Below, piece after piece: positions 33,691-44,490 of a stretch of DNA of 64,000 bases. Both the position numbers and the translations under genes were made by a program. The stretch's first letter is position 1, and every line of letters begins with the position of its first letter. Below the pieces are notes generated by a model. It had not been told where the DNA came from, searched no databases, and saw only the letters and a program-made list of their open reading frames with translations. This DNA comes from Labilithrix sp. (GTDB taxonomy: Bacteria; Myxococcota_A; Polyangia; Polyangiales; Polyangiaceae), in the NCBI GenBank assembly GCA_019637155.1, contig JAHBWE010000001.1, positions 620,001-684,000 on the forward strand. Reading direction: 5' to 3'.

Positions 33691-34268
33691 GCGGTCTCGA
33701 CCGCGCTCGCGCGCGCGCCGAATTCCTGGCAGAACGTCGCCAATCGCGAATACGGCGCGACGTCGACCACCTCGCGAAAGGGCAAATGCTCGACGAGGCA
33801 ATACAGCGCCACCTCGACGAAGCTCGGCGCGCGCCCGGCCGGGAGGGCGGCGCGGACGGCGGCGAGGTGCTCGTCGAGCCAGGCGAGGCTGTTCTCGAGC
33901 CCGCGCACGACCTTCGGTGACGCCGGTTGCCCCGCGAGCTTCGCGAGGATCACGTCGACGTCGGCGGCCATGCCGTGGAGCGTGAGCTCCTCCGCGTTCG
34001 CCACCACGCGTACCTCCACGTCGCCGCGGAGCACGACGTCGCGCCGTCCGCGCGCGAGGCGTCGGCAGATGTTCTCCGTCCCGAAGAGCGGGCCCTCGTC
34101 GTCGACGAGGCTCGGCATCTTCAGCGCGGGGTTGCCGGCGTAGGTCGACGCGTCGACCGATCCGAGCTGCAGGATCGGCTCGAAGCGGTGCTCCACCCCG
34201 AGCTCGAGGGCGAACATCCGCGTGACGCGCGTGTAGTGGGAGCTGCTCCGCCCGACGATCCGGATCAT
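33666..34268 (-). CDS. Glutathione S-transferase family protein
   Basis: The 200-residue protein shows the GST thioredoxin-like N-terminal domain (MIRIVGRSSSHYTRVTRMFALELG, the family cis-proline region as ALKMPSLVDDEGPLFGTENI) and an all-helical C-terminal domain (ENSLAWLDEHLAAVRAAL, SFVEVALYCLVEHLPFRE). The likely glutathione-activating residue is among the serines near residue 9. It would conjugate or reduce electrophiles in the cytoplasm. It stands 70 bp downstream of the broken glutamate-synthase-like gene on the same strand. Confidence 0.8.
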   Translation of the reverse strand: MIRIVGRSSSHYTRVTRMFALELGVEHRFEPILQLGSVDASTYAGNPALKMPSLVDDEGPLFGTENICRRLARGRRDVVLRGDVEVRVVANAEELTLHGMAADVDVILAKLAGQPASPKVVRGLENSLAWLDEHLAAVRAALPAGRAPSFVEVALYCLVEHLPFREVVDVAPYSRLATFCQEFGARASAVETAYRFDAKA

Positions 34269-34337
34269 CGCCCGAGCGTAGAGCCCGCGCCGGCGCCCGT
34301 CGCGGCACAGCCGCGCCGCTCCCGCGCCGGCACAGAT

Positions 34338-35799
34338 TCACTGGCTATGGATGCTCGGCGGATCGGCGGTGGCGGACTCGAAGTTCACGGCCTGCGCGGC
34401 GAGCCACGCGCGCTCGAGGCTCTTCGGCACGTCGTCGCGGAGGAGCGCGCCCGGCTCGACGTATTCGTACATCTCGCCGTAGTGCTTCGACTCGGTCGGG
34501 CTGACGCGGCGGATGACGTGCCACGGCCGGAGCTGGTGCGGCTTGTCGAGCCCGGCCGCGGCGAGGAGCTCGGTGAACGCGCGCACGGTGTTCTTCTGGT
34601 AGTTGAAGACGCGCACCGCCTTGTCGTCGACGTCGAGGCCGACGACGAGGTCGGGGTCCTGCGTCGCTACGCCGGTCGGGCAGGTGTTGTTGTTGCACTT
34701 CTGCGCCTGGATGCAGCCGAGCGCGAACATCATCGCGCGCGCGGAGCTGCAGAGGTCCGCCCCGATCGCGAGCTTGTGCGCGATGTCGAAGCCGGTGACG
34801 ACGCGTCCGCTCGCGATGACCTTGATCCGATCGCGGAGGTCGCAGCCGACGAGCGCGTTGTGAACGAAGACGAGGCTTGAAGCCGATCGGCTTGCCCTTC
34901 GAGAGGTCGCGGAGCTGTTTGACGAAGGCGCACAGCTCGAGCGGCGTCTTGAACGCGCGGTGCGAGGGCGGAGAGAGGACGTCCGCGCCCATCGGCACGC
35001 CGCGGATCTTCGAGATCTCCGGCGTGACCTTGCTCGCGGGGAGGATGCCGCCGTGGCCGGGCTTCGCGCCCTGACTCAGCTTGATCTCGATCATCTTCAC
35101 CGCCGGCGTCGCCGCCTTCTCCGCGAAGCGCTCGGGGTGGAAGCCCCCGTCCTCGTCGCGGCAGCCGAAGTAGCCGGTGCCGATCTGCCAGACGACGTCG
35201 CCGCCCTCCTGGAGGTGGTACGGCGAGAGGCCGCCTTCGCCGGTGTTGTGCGCGAACCCGCCGAGCTTGGCGCCGCGGTTGAGCGCGCGGATCGCGGCGT
35301 GGCTGAGCGAGCCGAAGCTCATCGCCGAGACGTTGAGGATCGCGGCGTCGTAGGGCTGCTTGCAGTCGGGGCCGCCGATGCGGACGCGCGGGTGCGGATC
35401 GTGCGGATGTTTCGCGACGAGGGAGTGATTGATCCACTCGTAGCCGGTCTCGTAGACGTCCTTCTCCGTGCCGAACGGCACCGTGTCGATCACGTTCTTC
35501 GCGCGCTGGTAGATGAGCGAGCGAAGGTCGCGGCTGAACGGCCGGCCCGAGGAGTTCGACTCGACGAAGTACTGCTGGAGCTCCGGCCGGAAGGCCTCGA
35601 ACAGGTAGCGGAGCCGCCCAACGACCGGGAAGTTCCGGCGGATGCTCTGGCTCCTTTGCATCATGTCGTAGAGGCCGAGCCCGACGACGCCGGCGACGAG
35701 GGCGAGCGGGACGTACCCGGCCGGCGTCCACCACGCGAGGGCGCCGAAGCTGGTGAGCCCGAAGAGAGAGAGACCGAGGAAGAGCTTCCGGGGCGACAT
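34338..35799 (-). pseudogene. FMN-binding glutamate synthase-like protein with internal deletion and frameshift
   Basis: From the ATG at 35799 the frame encodes a membrane-anchored glutamate-synthase-like protein: N-terminal hydrophobic segments (LFLGLSLFGLTSFGALAWW), then SAMSFGSLSHAAIRALN, AHNTGEGGLSPYH, EIKLSQGAKPGHGG and LSKGKPIGFK. At 34875 the frame breaks. The next frame resumes with LVFVHNALVGC, VIASGRVVTGFDIAHKLAIG and GCIQAQKCNNNTCPTGVATQ. In intact relatives roughly 50-60 residues lie between these parts, including the FMN-phosphate loop (DGAEGGTGAAP); they are missing. The gene is therefore either inactivated by a deletion or affected by an assembly error. The cluster cysteines (CxxxxxC in QKCNNNTC) remain. 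Confidence 0.88.
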
Positions 35800-35862
35800 C
35801 GCGGCGCAGCATACCGCGGCGAGGACTGAAGGCGGCGCGCGTCCCGCCGTTAAAGGAGGGCT

Positions 35863-36774
35863 GTGGAACGTCGGCTCGAGGGCTTCCCGCGCGGGGCGGA
35901 GTGGAGCGACGAGTCCGCGACGTACCTCCGTCGCGTCGAGCCCGCGCGCCACGCCGCGTTCCTCGCCGGCGATCGCGCGCGTTACGTCGACGAGCTCGAC
36001 GTCGTCCGCGCCGACGGCGGCCGCATGCGGATCGAGGCGCAGACGTATTTCGCGCACGATCCGGCGACGGGGCACGTGGTCCTCTCTGGCGCGATCAAGC
36101 CGCTCGGCGATCGTCGCCTCGCGGAGGAGCGGATGGAGGCGATCGGCCGCCTCGCCGGCGGGGTCGCGCACGAGCTCAACAACCTGCTCACCGTCATCGT
36201 CTCGTATGCCCAGCTCGCGCGCGACGCGATCCCGCGTGAGCACGCCGCGCAGGAGGACCTCGCCCAGATCGCCGGCGCGGGTCGCCGCGCGGAGCGGCGG
36301 ACGCGCCAGCTCCTCGCGTTCGGCCGCCGCCAGCGCGCGCCGTCGGCGCCGCTCCTCCTCGACGAGGTCGTGGACACGCTCGCGCCGCTCCTGCGCCGCG
36401 TCCTCGGCGAGGGCGTCGATCTGCGGATCGAGCGGAGCGACGACCTCCACGCGTTCAGGCTCGATCGCGCGCGGATCGAGCACGTCGTCATGAACCTCGT
36501 CGTCCACGCGCGGGACGCGATGCCCGGCGGCGGCCGCATCACGATCGCGACGCAGAACGCCGCCGTCGGCGCCGAGCGCGCGGCGGAGCTCGCGGTCGCG
36601 CCGGGCACCTACGTGCAGCTCACGGTGCGCGGCGCGGGGAGCGGCGGCGACGCTCCCGAGCTCGCGTCGACGTACGGCATCGTGAAGGAGTGCGGCGGCG
36701 CGATCGACGTCGAGAGCACGGCGCGGGCCGGCCTGACGTTCGGCGTGTACCTGCCGGTGCACGTCCGCTGCTAA
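35863..36774 (+). CDS. Histidine kinase-like protein with degenerate ATPase domain
   Basis: The 303-residue protein has a PAS-like N-terminus (residues 1-85), then an intact phosphoacceptor helix RLAGGVAHELNNLLTVI with His103. The catalytic domain is degenerate. The N-box reads NLVVHARDAM, with His215 in place of the magnesium-binding Asn. The DxGxG loop is RGAGSGG. The F-box and GLGL segment are absent, so the strand leads straight into STYGIVKECGG. It likely cannot bind ATP, but could receive or remove phosphate. No receiver or membrane domain is seen. GTG at 35863 is preceded by AAAGGAGGG, an excellent ribosome-binding site. Confidence 0.85.
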   Translation: MERRLEGFPRGAEWSDESATYLRRVEPARHAAFLAGDRARYVDELDVVRADGGRMRIEAQTYFAHDPATGHVVLSGAIKPLGDRRLAEERMEAIGRLAGGVAHELNNLLTVIVSYAQLARDAIPREHAAQEDLAQIAGAGRRAERRTRQLLAFGRRQRAPSAPLLLDEVVDTLAPLLRRVLGEGVDLRIERSDDLHAFRLDRARIEHVVMNLVVHARDAMPGGGRITIATQNAAVGAERAAELAVAPGTYVQLTVRGAGSGGDAPELASTYGIVKECGGAIDVESTARAGLTFGVYLPVHVRC

Positions 36775-36783
36775 CGTGGAGCG

Positions 36784-38184
36784 ATGAAGCTCCGCGTCGC
36801 CCTCGTCGTGCTCGGGCTCGGCGCGTGCAGCAGCGATCCTCCCGCGACTACGGCCCTTCCCGACGGCGGCGCCTCGTCGTCGAGCGGCTCGACGTCGACC
36901 TCGTCCTCGGGCGGCACGAGCGGCGCCCCCGCCGAGCCGTACGTCGACTTCGACGTCAATCACGTGCTCGTCACCGGCCAGTCGAACTCGGTCGCGAACG
37001 GCGGGACGCCTCCGCTCTCGACGACGCAGCCGTTCGCGAACCTCATGTTCGACACCGGCGTCATGCCGATGAGCCGCTGCGACGGGGAAGGTTGCAAGAC
37101 GTGGAACGAGCCGACGTCGTTCGTGCCGCTCGTCGAGGGCGACACGTTCTTCGACTACGCGGTCGAGACCCCCGCCGCCGGGCTCGCGAACGAGGTGACG
37201 CACCTCCGCGCCGGGCACGTGGTGCTCGCGAGCGTCCACGGCCGGAGCGGGAATACCTATCAGTGCCTCCGGAAGGACGGCTGCAATTACAAACAAGGAT
37301 ACCTCGAGCCGTTCGAGCAAGGGATGAAGGAGGTCGCCGCCGCGAAGAAGCTCGCGGAGGAGGCGAAGAAGTCGTATGTCGTCCGCGCGGTCGTGGCGGT
37401 GCACGGCGAGAGCGACCACTACTCCTATTCCGACGGCTCGCAGGAGTTCCCGCTCGACGGCACCGACGGCACCAAGGACGCGATAAAGGATTACGCGGAC
37501 GGTCTCGTCGAGTGGCAACGCGATTACGAGGCGAGCGTGAAGGCGATCACGGGCCAGGCGCAGCCGGTGCCGCTCTTCGTCTCGCAGATCAGCGGCTGGA
37601 ACGACCTCGTCGCGAGCCGCATCGCACAGTGGCAGCTCGACGCCCACGAGCGCGCGCCGGGGAAGGTGGTGCTCGTCACGCCTGCCTACGCGATCCCGCT
37701 CAGCCAGGAGGACTGCCTCCACTACACGAACGAGGGCTCGCGGCGCCTCGGCGAGTACTTCGCGAAGGCCTACGCGCGGGTGGTCTTCGAAGGAAGGGCG
37801 TGGGAGCCGGTGCGACCGAAGTCGATCACGCTCGCGGGCGCGGTCATCACCGTCACGTTCCACGTCCCGAAGCCGCCGCTCGTCCTCGACACGACGAAGG
37901 TCGCCGCCGCGCCCGACATGGGCTTCTCGTACACGGACGACGCGAGCCCGCCGTCGATCGCGAAGGTGGAGCTCTCGGGTCCGGACACGGTGACGATCAC
38001 GCTCGCCGCCGCGCCGACCGGCGGCAAGAAGCGCCTCCGCTACGCGATGAACCAGGACGTCGGCGGCTGCATCGGCACGCCGCGCGGCGCGCGCGGCAAC
38101 CTCCGCGACTCCGACGACACGCCGTCGAAGCACGGCTACGACCTCCACAACTGGTCCGTGCATTTCGACGTCGCGGTGCCCTGA
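36784..38184 (+). CDS. SGNH/sialate O-acetylesterase-like lipoprotein
   Basis: The 466-residue lipoprotein (MKLRVALVVLGLGAC) has a serine-rich linker, then an SGNH-type esterase domain. Block I is LVTGQSNS with the catalytic Ser, a conserved HGESDHYS corresponds to the block around the oxyanion residues, and ECLHYTNEGSRRLGEYF-like DCLHYTNEGSRRLGEYF carries the Asp-x-x-His pair. The C-terminal 130 residues form a beta-rich, carbohydrate-binding-like domain. It should deacylate polysaccharide or peptidoglycan at the cell surface. It begins 10 bp after the kinase-like gene and is probably co-transcribed. Confidence 0.85.
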   Translation: MKLRVALVVLGLGACSSDPPATTALPDGGASSSSGSTSTSSSGGTSGAPAEPYVDFDVNHVLVTGQSNSVANGGTPPLSTTQPFANLMFDTGVMPMSRCDGEGCKTWNEPTSFVPLVEGDTFFDYAVETPAAGLANEVTHLRAGHVVLASVHGRSGNTYQCLRKDGCNYKQGYLEPFEQGMKEVAAAKKLAEEAKKSYVVRAVVAVHGESDHYSYSDGSQEFPLDGTDGTKDAIKDYADGLVEWQRDYEASVKAITGQAQPVPLFVSQISGWNDLVASRIAQWQLDAHERAPGKVVLVTPAYAIPLSQEDCLHYTNEGSRRLGEYFAKAYARVVFEGRAWEPVRPKSITLAGAVITVTFHVPKPPLVLDTTKVAAAPDMGFSYTDDASPPSIAKVELSGPDTVTITLAAAPTGGKKRLRYAMNQDVGGCIGTPRGARGNLRDSDDTPSKHGYDLHNWSVHFDVAVP

Positions 38185-38339
38185 GCCTGTCTCGCTGTAT
38201 CAGCGTGTATCGCGCATGAACGCCTCGAGTCGGGCGTGATTTACGGCATTTCGTGGGTCGGGACGTCTGGCCCGCGCGTTGCTCAATCCTTCTTCGGCGG
38301 CGCAAACGGTGCCCGCTCAATTCGAAGGGGATTTTCGTG

Positions 38340-39269
38340 ATGTCGCGCAAGGGTTGGCTCGGTGGTCTCGTGGCGGTGGTGGGGATGGCGGCGCTCGTCG
38401 GTTGCGCCGGCGAGAGCGGCGCGGAAGGCGCGGCGGGTGCGATGGGCGCGGCGGGCGCGGCGGGACAGGACGGCGCGATGGGCGCGGCGGGACAGGACGG
38501 CGCGCGCGGCGCGAGCACGCTGGTGCGTGCGACGGCGGAGCCGGCGGGGGCGAGCTGCGCGGAGGGTGGGCAGGCGCTCTCCGTCGGCGTCGACACGAAC
38601 GGCAACGGCACGCTCGACGACGCGGAGATCACGAGCCGCTCCTTCGTCTGCAACGGCGCGGAGGCGTCGACGAGCGTCGAGGAGATCCTCCCCGGCGATC
38701 CGCGCTGCCCGAACGGCGGCGTCGCGATCGACGCGGGCGACGGCACGAGCCTCGTCGCCTGCAACGGCCTCGACGGCGCGAAGGGCGATCAGGGCGACAC
38801 CGGCGCGACGGGCCAGCAAGGTGCGCAGGGAGAGAAGGGCGACAAGGGCGATCAGGGCGCGCAGGGGGCGAAGGGCGATCAGGGCGCGCAGGGGACGAAG
38901 GGCGACCCGGGGGAGAAGGGCGACCCGGGGGAGAAGGGCGACCCGGGAGCGTCGGGATCGGAGACGCGGCTCGGCCAGTTCCTTCCGAGCCAGGTCGCGA
39001 AGGGAGCGGTCGTCACGTGCACGACGGTCAACGAGACGCCGGCGACGACGGAGTGCCGCGGGTTGAAGCTGAACGGCATCGACGTGTACCTCGGGCCCGT
39101 GGAGGCGAACGCGATCTGCGGCTCGATCACGGGCAACGGCTACGACACGGCGAGCGGCTTCGGCCTGTCGACCCCTCCCTACCTGAAGTGGGACGCAGCG
39201 GGCGCGCGCTGGACGATGGGCACCGCCGCCGCGATCTCACCGATGCAGAACCTGACCTGCCGGCGCTGA
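38340..39269 (+). CDS. Collagen-like lipoprotein
   Basis: The 309-residue protein has the signal MSRKGWLGGLVAVVGMAALVGC. Two collagen-type Gly-X-Y tracts follow, a short one of about 11 triplets (GAMGAAGAAGQDG) and a longer one of about 22 triplets (GEKGDKGDQGAQGAKGD). Between them are two cysteine-bracketed units (SCAEGGQALSVGVDTNGNG, RCPNGGVAIDAGDG) common in myxobacterial and other surface lipoproteins. The C-terminal 85 residues hold four cysteines and no recognised fold. It probably trimerises and projects from the outer membrane as an adhesin or spacer. AAGGGG lies 13 bases before the ATG. Confidence 0.88.
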   Translation: MSRKGWLGGLVAVVGMAALVGCAGESGAEGAAGAMGAAGAAGQDGAMGAAGQDGARGASTLVRATAEPAGASCAEGGQALSVGVDTNGNGTLDDAEITSRSFVCNGAEASTSVEEILPGDPRCPNGGVAIDAGDGTSLVACNGLDGAKGDQGDTGATGQQGAQGEKGDKGDQGAQGAKGDQGAQGTKGDPGEKGDPGEKGDPGASGSETRLGQFLPSQVAKGAVVTCTTVNETPATTECRGLKLNGIDVYLGPVEANAICGSITGNGYDTASGFGLSTPPYLKWDAAGARWTMGTAAAISPMQNLTCRR

Positions 39270-39343
39270 CGCCGACCGACGTGGCCGGTGGGGCATGGTC
39301 CTCACCGGCCGTGTTCGTTCGTCGAGCTCCCGCGGAGGTCGCG

Positions 39344-39853
39344 TCAGTCGCGTCCGTCGCGGCGGCGTTCGCGCATCACCTCGAGCGCCTCGCGCTCCTC
39401 GGTCCGCGCGGCGATGGCTCGTCGTTTGTCGTGGAGCTTCTTCCCACGTCCGAGCCCGAGCAGCACCTTCACCCACCCGTTCTGGAAGTAGAGGGCGAGC
39501 GGGATCAACGTGTATCCCTCACGCAACACCGCGCGCTCGAGGTGACGGATCTGTCGCGCATGCAGGAGGAGCTTCCGCGCCCCGCGCTCGGCGTGCGGGA
39601 ACGCGCGCGCGGCGAAGAAGGACGCGATGTGCATCTGCTTGAGCCACACCTCCCCCCGCTCCACCGCCGCGTACGCCTCCACGAGTGACGCCTTCCCCTC
39701 ACGGAGCGATTTCACCTCGCTGCCTTTGAGGACGATCCCCGCCTCGAGCCGCTCCGTGATCTCGTAGTGAAACGTCGCCGCGCGGTTCTGCGCGACGAGC
39801 CGCTTCGCAGCGACTCCCCGATCTCGGCGATCGACACGCGCACGCTCGCTCAC
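39344..39853 (-). CDS. smpB: SsrA-binding protein SmpB
   Basis: The 169-residue protein matches SmpB throughout: LVAQNRAATFHYEITERLEAGIVLKGSEVKSLREGK (positions about 19-54), EVWLKQMHI, RKLLLHARQI, LIPLALYFQNGWVKVLLGLGRGKKLHDKR, and a basic C-terminal tail ending MRERRRDGRD. It binds tmRNA and is essential for trans-translation on stalled ribosomes. The tail that mimics mRNA in the A site is present. The N-terminus is about 10-15 residues longer than usual. No tmRNA gene was recognised next to it. Confidence 0.97.
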   Translation of the reverse strand: MSERARVDRRDRGVAAKRLVAQNRAATFHYEITERLEAGIVLKGSEVKSLREGKASLVEAYAAVERGEVWLKQMHIASFFAARAFPHAERGARKLLLHARQIRHLERAVLREGYTLIPLALYFQNGWVKVLLGLGRGKKLHDKRRAIAARTEEREALEVMRERRRDGRD

Positions 39854-40178
39854 GCGCGGCGCCTCGTAGCTTCATCGCCGACCGAAACGCGCTGCCGCTC
39901 GGCCATGGCCGTCTTCGGGACCCTACGCGCTGGGCGTCGGCGATTCAAGCGCGGCTTGCGGTGGCCGTCCTCGTGCTGCCGCAACGGCGGCACCGCGAGG
40001 CGCGCGTGGCAACCGACCGGCACGATCTCGGCCCCTCATGATCGCGAGGCCTCTCGCTCCCGTGGTGCATCGGCGATCCGCGTGTGCCCGCTCGGCTCAC
40101 GGTGGCACACGCCGGTGGCGCACGCGCGCTCGAGAGCGCATGTTTTCCGCGAGATCGCGCTCGGCACGACCTCTGCTG
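39854..40178. other. Intergenic region between smpB and the second propeller gene
   Basis: This 325-bp stretch separates two divergent genes, so it should carry both promoters. I see no tRNA, no tmRNA termini, no palindrome of note and no frame with convincing protein composition. The plus-strand frame entering the propeller gene remains open through part of it but is arginine/serine-rich and lacks a signal-like start. Confidence 0.6.
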
Positions 40179-42368
40179 ATGGCGAACGTCATGCGCTCCC
40201 ACCGTGCCGTCTTCGCCTTCATCGCCGGCTCGACGCTCCTCGCCTGTGCCGGCGGCGGAGGCTACCTCCAGGCCGACCCGAACGATCCCAGCGCGCCCGG
40301 CAACGTCGCGCAACCGCTCGAGGCGCTCGTCCCGCTGCAGGGCTGCGGCGAGGTCGAGCAGTACCTCCGCGGGCGCCTCGCCGACGCCGTGAACCGGCGG
40401 ATCGACGCCGCGATCAAGTCGGTCAACGAGCGTGAGACCTGCTCGCGCTACGTCGGCTACGACGGCGATGACGACGACGACGCGATGGGCAGCGTGGGCT
40501 CGTCGAGCGGCAGCTCCGGCACCAACACCAACGGCAGCGGAAGCAGCAGCGGTGACAGCGCGAAGGAGTCGTCCTCGACGAACAACCAGACCGCCGGCGT
40601 CGACGAGGCGGACTTCATCAAGAACGACGACAAGTACCTCTACCTCGCGTCGAACGGCGCGTTCCGCGTCGTCGAGGCGTGGCCGGCGGAGAGCATGGCG
40701 GAGGTCGCGAAGATCGCGATCGACGGCACGCCGAAGAAGCTCTTCGTCGAAGGTGACCGCGCGCTCGTGTACGTCTCCGTCCCGCGGGAGATCGGCGACG
40801 CGAACGGCGACTCGTACGCGAACGGCGTCGGGTACTCCTCCGGCTCCGAGTGCACCTACGGCTACGACTGCGTCCCGAGCGGCGACGGCACCGCGACGAA
40901 GCTCGTCGTCTTCGACATCGCCGACCGCCGCGCGCCGAAGAAGGTGCGCGAGATCGCGCTCTCCGGCTCGCTCCTCTCGGCGCGTCGCATCGGCAATGCG
41001 GTCCACACCGTCGTCGTCGACACGCCGCCCCGGGTCGAGGGACTCAGGTCGTACCCCGAGGACACGAGCGACTGGTGCGAGGCGGACGACACCGCGAGCT
41101 GGCGGTCGCGCGCGATCAGGTCCTGGGAGGCGCTCCGCGCCGAGAACCTCGCCGTCATCGCGAAGGTCGACGTCATGAAGCAGCTCCCGGCCGTGACCGA
41201 GAACGGCGCCTCTGCGCTCGCGGCGTGCGGCGGCTACTTCCGTCCGAACGTCGCCGAGGGCACGACGCTCACGTCGCTCGTCTCGGTCGACATCGACGGC
41301 GGCGCGTCGACGGTGGCGACGGTCGTGAGCGATCCCGGCGTCGTCTACGCCTCGGAGACGGGCCTCTACATGAGCGTCCCGCACCGCCGCTCGGAGGGCC
41401 TGTCCTGGTACACCGGGATGGAGTCGGAGAAGCAGGCGAGCGTCGTCCACAAGTTCCGCGTCGGCGCGACGCCGGCGCTCACCGGCTACGAGGCGAGCGG
41501 CGTCGTGAAGGGCCGCGTCCTCAACCAGTTCGCGCTCGACGAGCACGACGGCGCGCTCCGCGTCGCGACGACGACGGGTCGCGCGCCGAGCAAGGACACG
41601 CACAGCACGATGTCCGTCCTCGAGCGCCGCGGCCCCGGCCTCGTCCTCACGGGCAAGGTCGACCAGATCGCGCCGACGGAGGACATCCGCAGCGTGCGCT
41701 TCGACGGCTCGCGCGGCTTCATCGTCACGTTCAAGAAGACCGACCCGCTCTACGTCTTCGACCTCGGCGACAAGACGGCCCCGCGCATCACCGGCGAGCT
41801 CAAGATCCCCGGCTTCTCGACGTACATGCACATGATGGACGCGTCGCACCTCCTCACGATCGGCTACGACGCCGACGACCAGGGCTCCTTCGCGTACTTC
41901 CAGGGCGTGATGCTCCAGGTCTTCGACGTCTCCGACATGAAGAACCCGCGCCTCGCGCACAAGGAGATCATCGGCACGCGCGGCTCGAGCTCGGAGGCGC
42001 TCACGAACCACCTCGCGTTCACGTACTACGCGCCGAAGAACCTCCTCGCGCTCCCGATGACGGTCTGCGAGGACTCGCAGGGCGGCGGCGGCAGCTACGG
42101 CATGACGATGTCGTTCAGCGGCCTCATGCTCTACGACGTCACGACCGCCGGTGGCTTCCAGAAGCGTGGCCAGGTCGCGCACCCGAGCGTCTCCACGGGC
42201 GACGGCTACAACTCGAGCGGCTGCTACAACTGGTGGACGAACGCGAGCTCCGAGGTGAAGCGCAGCGTGATCATGGACGATGTCGTCTTCTCGATCTCCG
42301 ACCTGCGCGTGAAGGCGAACCGCCTCTCCAACCCGAGCGCCGACGTCGCGGTGGTGTCGCTCCAGTAG
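40179..42368 (+). CDS. Beta-propeller domain lipoprotein, second paralogue
   Basis: The 729-residue protein starts at ATG 40179 (an in-frame ATG at 40191 gives an equally good signal, MRSHRAVFAFIAGSTLLAC). A low-complexity spacer rich in Ser, Gly and Asp (GDDDDDAMGS) precedes the propeller. The propeller shares every landmark with the 15183 gene: GVDEADFIKNDD, CTYGYDC, GSLLSARRIGNAVHTVV, TFKKTDPLYVFD, GELKIPGFSTYMHMMD and IGTRGSSSEALTNHLAF. It is anchored by lipid and probably faces outward. The two copies lie 25 kb apart with unrelated neighbours, which points to an old duplication. Confidence 0.88.
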   Translation: MANVMRSHRAVFAFIAGSTLLACAGGGGYLQADPNDPSAPGNVAQPLEALVPLQGCGEVEQYLRGRLADAVNRRIDAAIKSVNERETCSRYVGYDGDDDDDAMGSVGSSSGSSGTNTNGSGSSSGDSAKESSSTNNQTAGVDEADFIKNDDKYLYLASNGAFRVVEAWPAESMAEVAKIAIDGTPKKLFVEGDRALVYVSVPREIGDANGDSYANGVGYSSGSECTYGYDCVPSGDGTATKLVVFDIADRRAPKKVREIALSGSLLSARRIGNAVHTVVVDTPPRVEGLRSYPEDTSDWCEADDTASWRSRAIRSWEALRAENLAVIAKVDVMKQLPAVTENGASALAACGGYFRPNVAEGTTLTSLVSVDIDGGASTVATVVSDPGVVYASETGLYMSVPHRRSEGLSWYTGMESEKQASVVHKFRVGATPALTGYEASGVVKGRVLNQFALDEHDGALRVATTTGRAPSKDTHSTMSVLERRGPGLVLTGKVDQIAPTEDIRSVRFDGSRGFIVTFKKTDPLYVFDLGDKTAPRITGELKIPGFSTYMHMMDASHLLTIGYDADDQGSFAYFQGVMLQVFDVSDMKNPRLAHKEIIGTRGSSSEALTNHLAFTYYAPKNLLALPMTVCEDSQGGGGSYGMTMSFSGLMLYDVTTAGGFQKRGQVAHPSVSTGDGYNSSGCYNWWTNASSEVKRSVIMDDVVFSISDLRVKANRLSNPSADVAVVSLQ

Positions 42369-42408
42369 TCGCGCGACAGGCGGCCGTTCGCTCGTCGCGT
42401 TCGAGGCT

Positions 42409-42696
42409 TCAACCGCTCGGCACGACGTTCGTGCGCCAGAGCCTGCGTGCTTCGTCGTACGTGAAGCGCGTGAGGCGCGCGAGCTCGTCGCGCGTGAGCG
42501 GCGACAAGGACGCGCTACCCAGCGCGCGCGACGCGTCGCCCTCGAAGCGCGCGCGCGCTTCGTTCATCGTTCCGGGCCAGCCGCCTTTGACGGGACGGCC
42601 ATCGGCAGCGAGCGATCGGAGCCAGCCTGTCGTCCACGAACGAGCCGTCCCCCGCGCTGTTTCCTCGAGGACGATCTCACGCTCCGAATCCGCCAT
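42409..42696 (-). CDS. Small protein of unknown function
   Basis: This 95-residue, soluble, charged protein has an acidic N-terminus (MADSEREIVLEETARG), a KGGWPGTMNEARARFE segment and a basic C-terminal helix (DEARRLWRTNVVPS). Composition and codon use look coding. No motif is recognised and no signal or membrane segment is seen. It lies 40 bp from the end of the convergent propeller gene and upstream of nothing on its strand. The repeated mention of wide helices with Arg/Asp suggests a helical bundle, nothing more. Confidence 0.55.
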   Translation of the reverse strand: MADSEREIVLEETARGTARSWTTGWLRSLAADGRPVKGGWPGTMNEARARFEGDASRALGSASLSPLTRDELARLTRFTYDEARRLWRTNVVPSG

Positions 42697-42811
42697 GCTG
42701 CACCGTACACGTACGGTCGCCCCACCGATACGCGCGCGGGTCCTCAGCCGTCGATTTCGAAGCGACGGCCAACGCGCCTACCGGGCGTGCCCTCGCGGCG
42801 GACCTCGGCGC

Positions 42812-44455
<1,644 letters not shown>

Positions 44456-44462
44456 CGCCCAT

Positions 44463-44488
44463 AGGATAAGAAGCTATCCCTCAGGATA
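44463..44488. promoter_or_regulatory. GGATA-N6-TATCC palindrome, candidate RtcR site 1
   Basis: GGATA-AGAAGC-TATCC spans 44464-44479 and is followed by an additional GGATA half-site at 44484-44488. The same 5-bp arms with the same 6-bp spacer recur at 45302-45317, upstream of rtcB. Here it lies between rtcR and the divergent traB-like gene, close enough to the rtcR start for autorepression. RtcR is the natural candidate binder, but this is inferred. Confidence 0.65.
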
Positions 44489-44490
44489 CG

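Noticed and set aside
34345..38163. Very long minus-strand open frame of over 1200 codons
   Set aside because: Only its last third matches a real gene (glutamate synthase-like). The upstream part runs antisense to the kinase-like and SGNH genes and has Arg/Val/Asp-rich composition without motifs.
38780..38960. Regularly spaced repeats resembling a CRISPR array
   Set aside because: They are collagen triplet codons (GGCGATCAGGGC-type) in frame within a lipoprotein gene, without spacers.
39854..40178. Possible tmRNA gene beside smpB
   Set aside because: I found no tRNA-like acceptor end, no CCA terminus and no tag-like frame with an alanine-rich end. smpB and ssrA are often unlinked.
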